Source: an uncultured Mediterraneibacter sp. (GTDB lineage Bacteria; Bacillota; Clostridia; Lachnospirales; Lachnospiraceae). Taken from it: a stretch of 64,000 nucleotides of DNA. A program made the position numbers and the translations under genes. A model generated the notes under the pieces. It did not search any database. It saw nothing but the letters and a program-made list of their open reading frames with translations, and had not been told where the DNA came from. The DNA is taken from the NCBI RefSeq assembly GCF_934330165.1, contig NZ_CAKRGI010000001.1:1-64000 (forward strand). The letters run 5' to 3'. Shown here in pieces: positions 63,601-64,000 of the stretch (its first letter is position 1; the number at the start of each line of letters is the position of its first letter).

Positions 63601-64000
63601 TCAGCTTTTTTCAATCCCGAGATACGGCAGCACGTTATCATAAATGCTGCGTAACACCGGTGCAGCGATCGTACCGCCGTAATAAACTCCCTGTGGATTA
63701 CGGATCACCACGATTCCGAGAACCTGCGGATCTTCTGCAGGGGCAAACCCGATAAACGAAGAAATATATTTATGAGCACTTCTCGGAAGAGTCTGGGACG
63801 TTGCAGTTTTTCCTCCGATGGAATACCCCTCTACCGCTCCGTTCCTTCCAGAGCCTTCTTCTACCACACTCTTTAAAAGCATCCGCATAGTTTCTGAAGT
63901 TTTTTCTGATACGATCCCTTTCTTCTCTTCATACTGAAATTGTTCCAGTACCGTTCCTTCTCCGTCTTCAATGGAAATTCCAAAATGTGGCGTAACTCTT
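63601..64000 (-). CDS. Class B penicillin-binding protein, C-terminal part (FtsI/SpoVD type)
   Basis: Partial gene cut by the right window edge; only the last 133 codons are seen. They contain VTPHFGISIEDGEGTVLEQF, the end of a transpeptidase domain with the KTGT-like box as GYSIGGKTATSQ (Thr in place of the usual Gly after KT-A), SSFIGFAPAEDPQVLGIVVI and YYGGTIAAPVLRSI. The location before mraY fits the SpoVD/FtsI partner of the SEDS polymerase at 60-61 kb. The three PASTA units that often close SpoVD are absent here. Confidence 0.9.
   Translation of the reverse strand, partial: RVTPHFGISIEDGEGTVLEQFQYEEKKGIVSEKTSETMRMLLKSVVEEGSGRNGAVEGYSIGGKTATSQTLPRSAHKYISSFIGFAPAEDPQVLGIVVIRNPQGVYYGGTIAAPVLRSIYDNVLPYLGIEKS

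Noticed and set aside
1..64000. CRISPR arrays, tRNA or rRNA genes, intact insertion sequences, prophage genes
   Set aside because: I saw no regularly spaced repeats, no cloverleaf-like sequences and no intact transposase, integrase or phage structural genes.

Overview
The window reads as a chromosome segment of a low-to-mid GC, Gram-positive, endospore-forming anaerobe of the Clostridia, most likely family Lachnospiraceae. The evidence is the sporulation genes (sigE, sigG, spoIIGA, a spoIIM-like and a spoVB-like gene), Firmicutes-type promoters with TTGACA/TATAAT-like boxes and AGGAGG ribosome sites, a Bacillus-type LexA box before recA, and several protein families that I associate with Lachnospiraceae. 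The species cannot be named from this sequence. No rRNA, tRNA, CRISPR array or intact transposase was seen.

Layout. 1-4.5 kb (minus): phosphoglycerate mutase gpmI, a LacI-type regulator, a decayed TnpB relic, and ribokinase behind a strong promoter with a LacI-type operator. 4.6-6.7 kb: a small AT-rich accessory block with three membrane proteins and a divergent XRE regulator, enclosed by two long perfect hairpins. 6.7-10.9 kb: mtnN and the glycolytic operon gap-pgk-tpiA, with structured spacers. 10.9-15.1 kb: an Rrf2 regulator, cysteine desulfurase, NifU/IscU scaffold, mnmA and a PHP phosphatase, which link Fe-S assembly with tRNA thiolation. 15.2-17.7 kb: a SpoVB-like flippase, a SpoIIM-like protein with a sigma-E-like promoter, and a Nudix hydrolase. 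17.8-21.3 kb: rny, recX, recA. 21.5-25.6 kb: a sugar-binding lipoprotein followed by an isoamylase-family protein that has lost its catalytic residues, a DUF5662-like protein and a histidine phosphatase. 25.7-33.4 kb: a DUF1292 protein, a UvrD/PcrA-type helicase, gltX, a BspA-like protein and purF-purB. 33.5-35.9 kb: a polar amino-acid ABC importer.

36.0-45.8 kb is the least explained part. It carries a MoxR-DUF58-transglutaminase membrane module followed by a three-gene cassette: an 1100-residue cytosolic repeat protein, a degenerate Hsp70/actin-like protein, and a helical-repeat protein. The cassette has its own promoter, tight coupling and no known function, and is the best candidate here for an undescribed system.

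45.9-53.4 kb holds a cytidylate-kinase-like protein, a PrsA-like foldase lipoprotein, mfd, pth, a small FMN_bind-like membrane protein and a HAD phosphatase. 53.5-64 kb is the sporulation and division cluster read on the minus strand: penicillin-binding protein (cut by the window edge), mraY, murD, ftsW, divIB, ftsZ, spoIIGA, sigE, an MBL/beta-CASP hydrolase and sigG. murG is absent from its usual place between ftsW and divIB. The spoIIG promoter shows a 22-bp spacer and Spo0A boxes, as in Bacillus subtilis.
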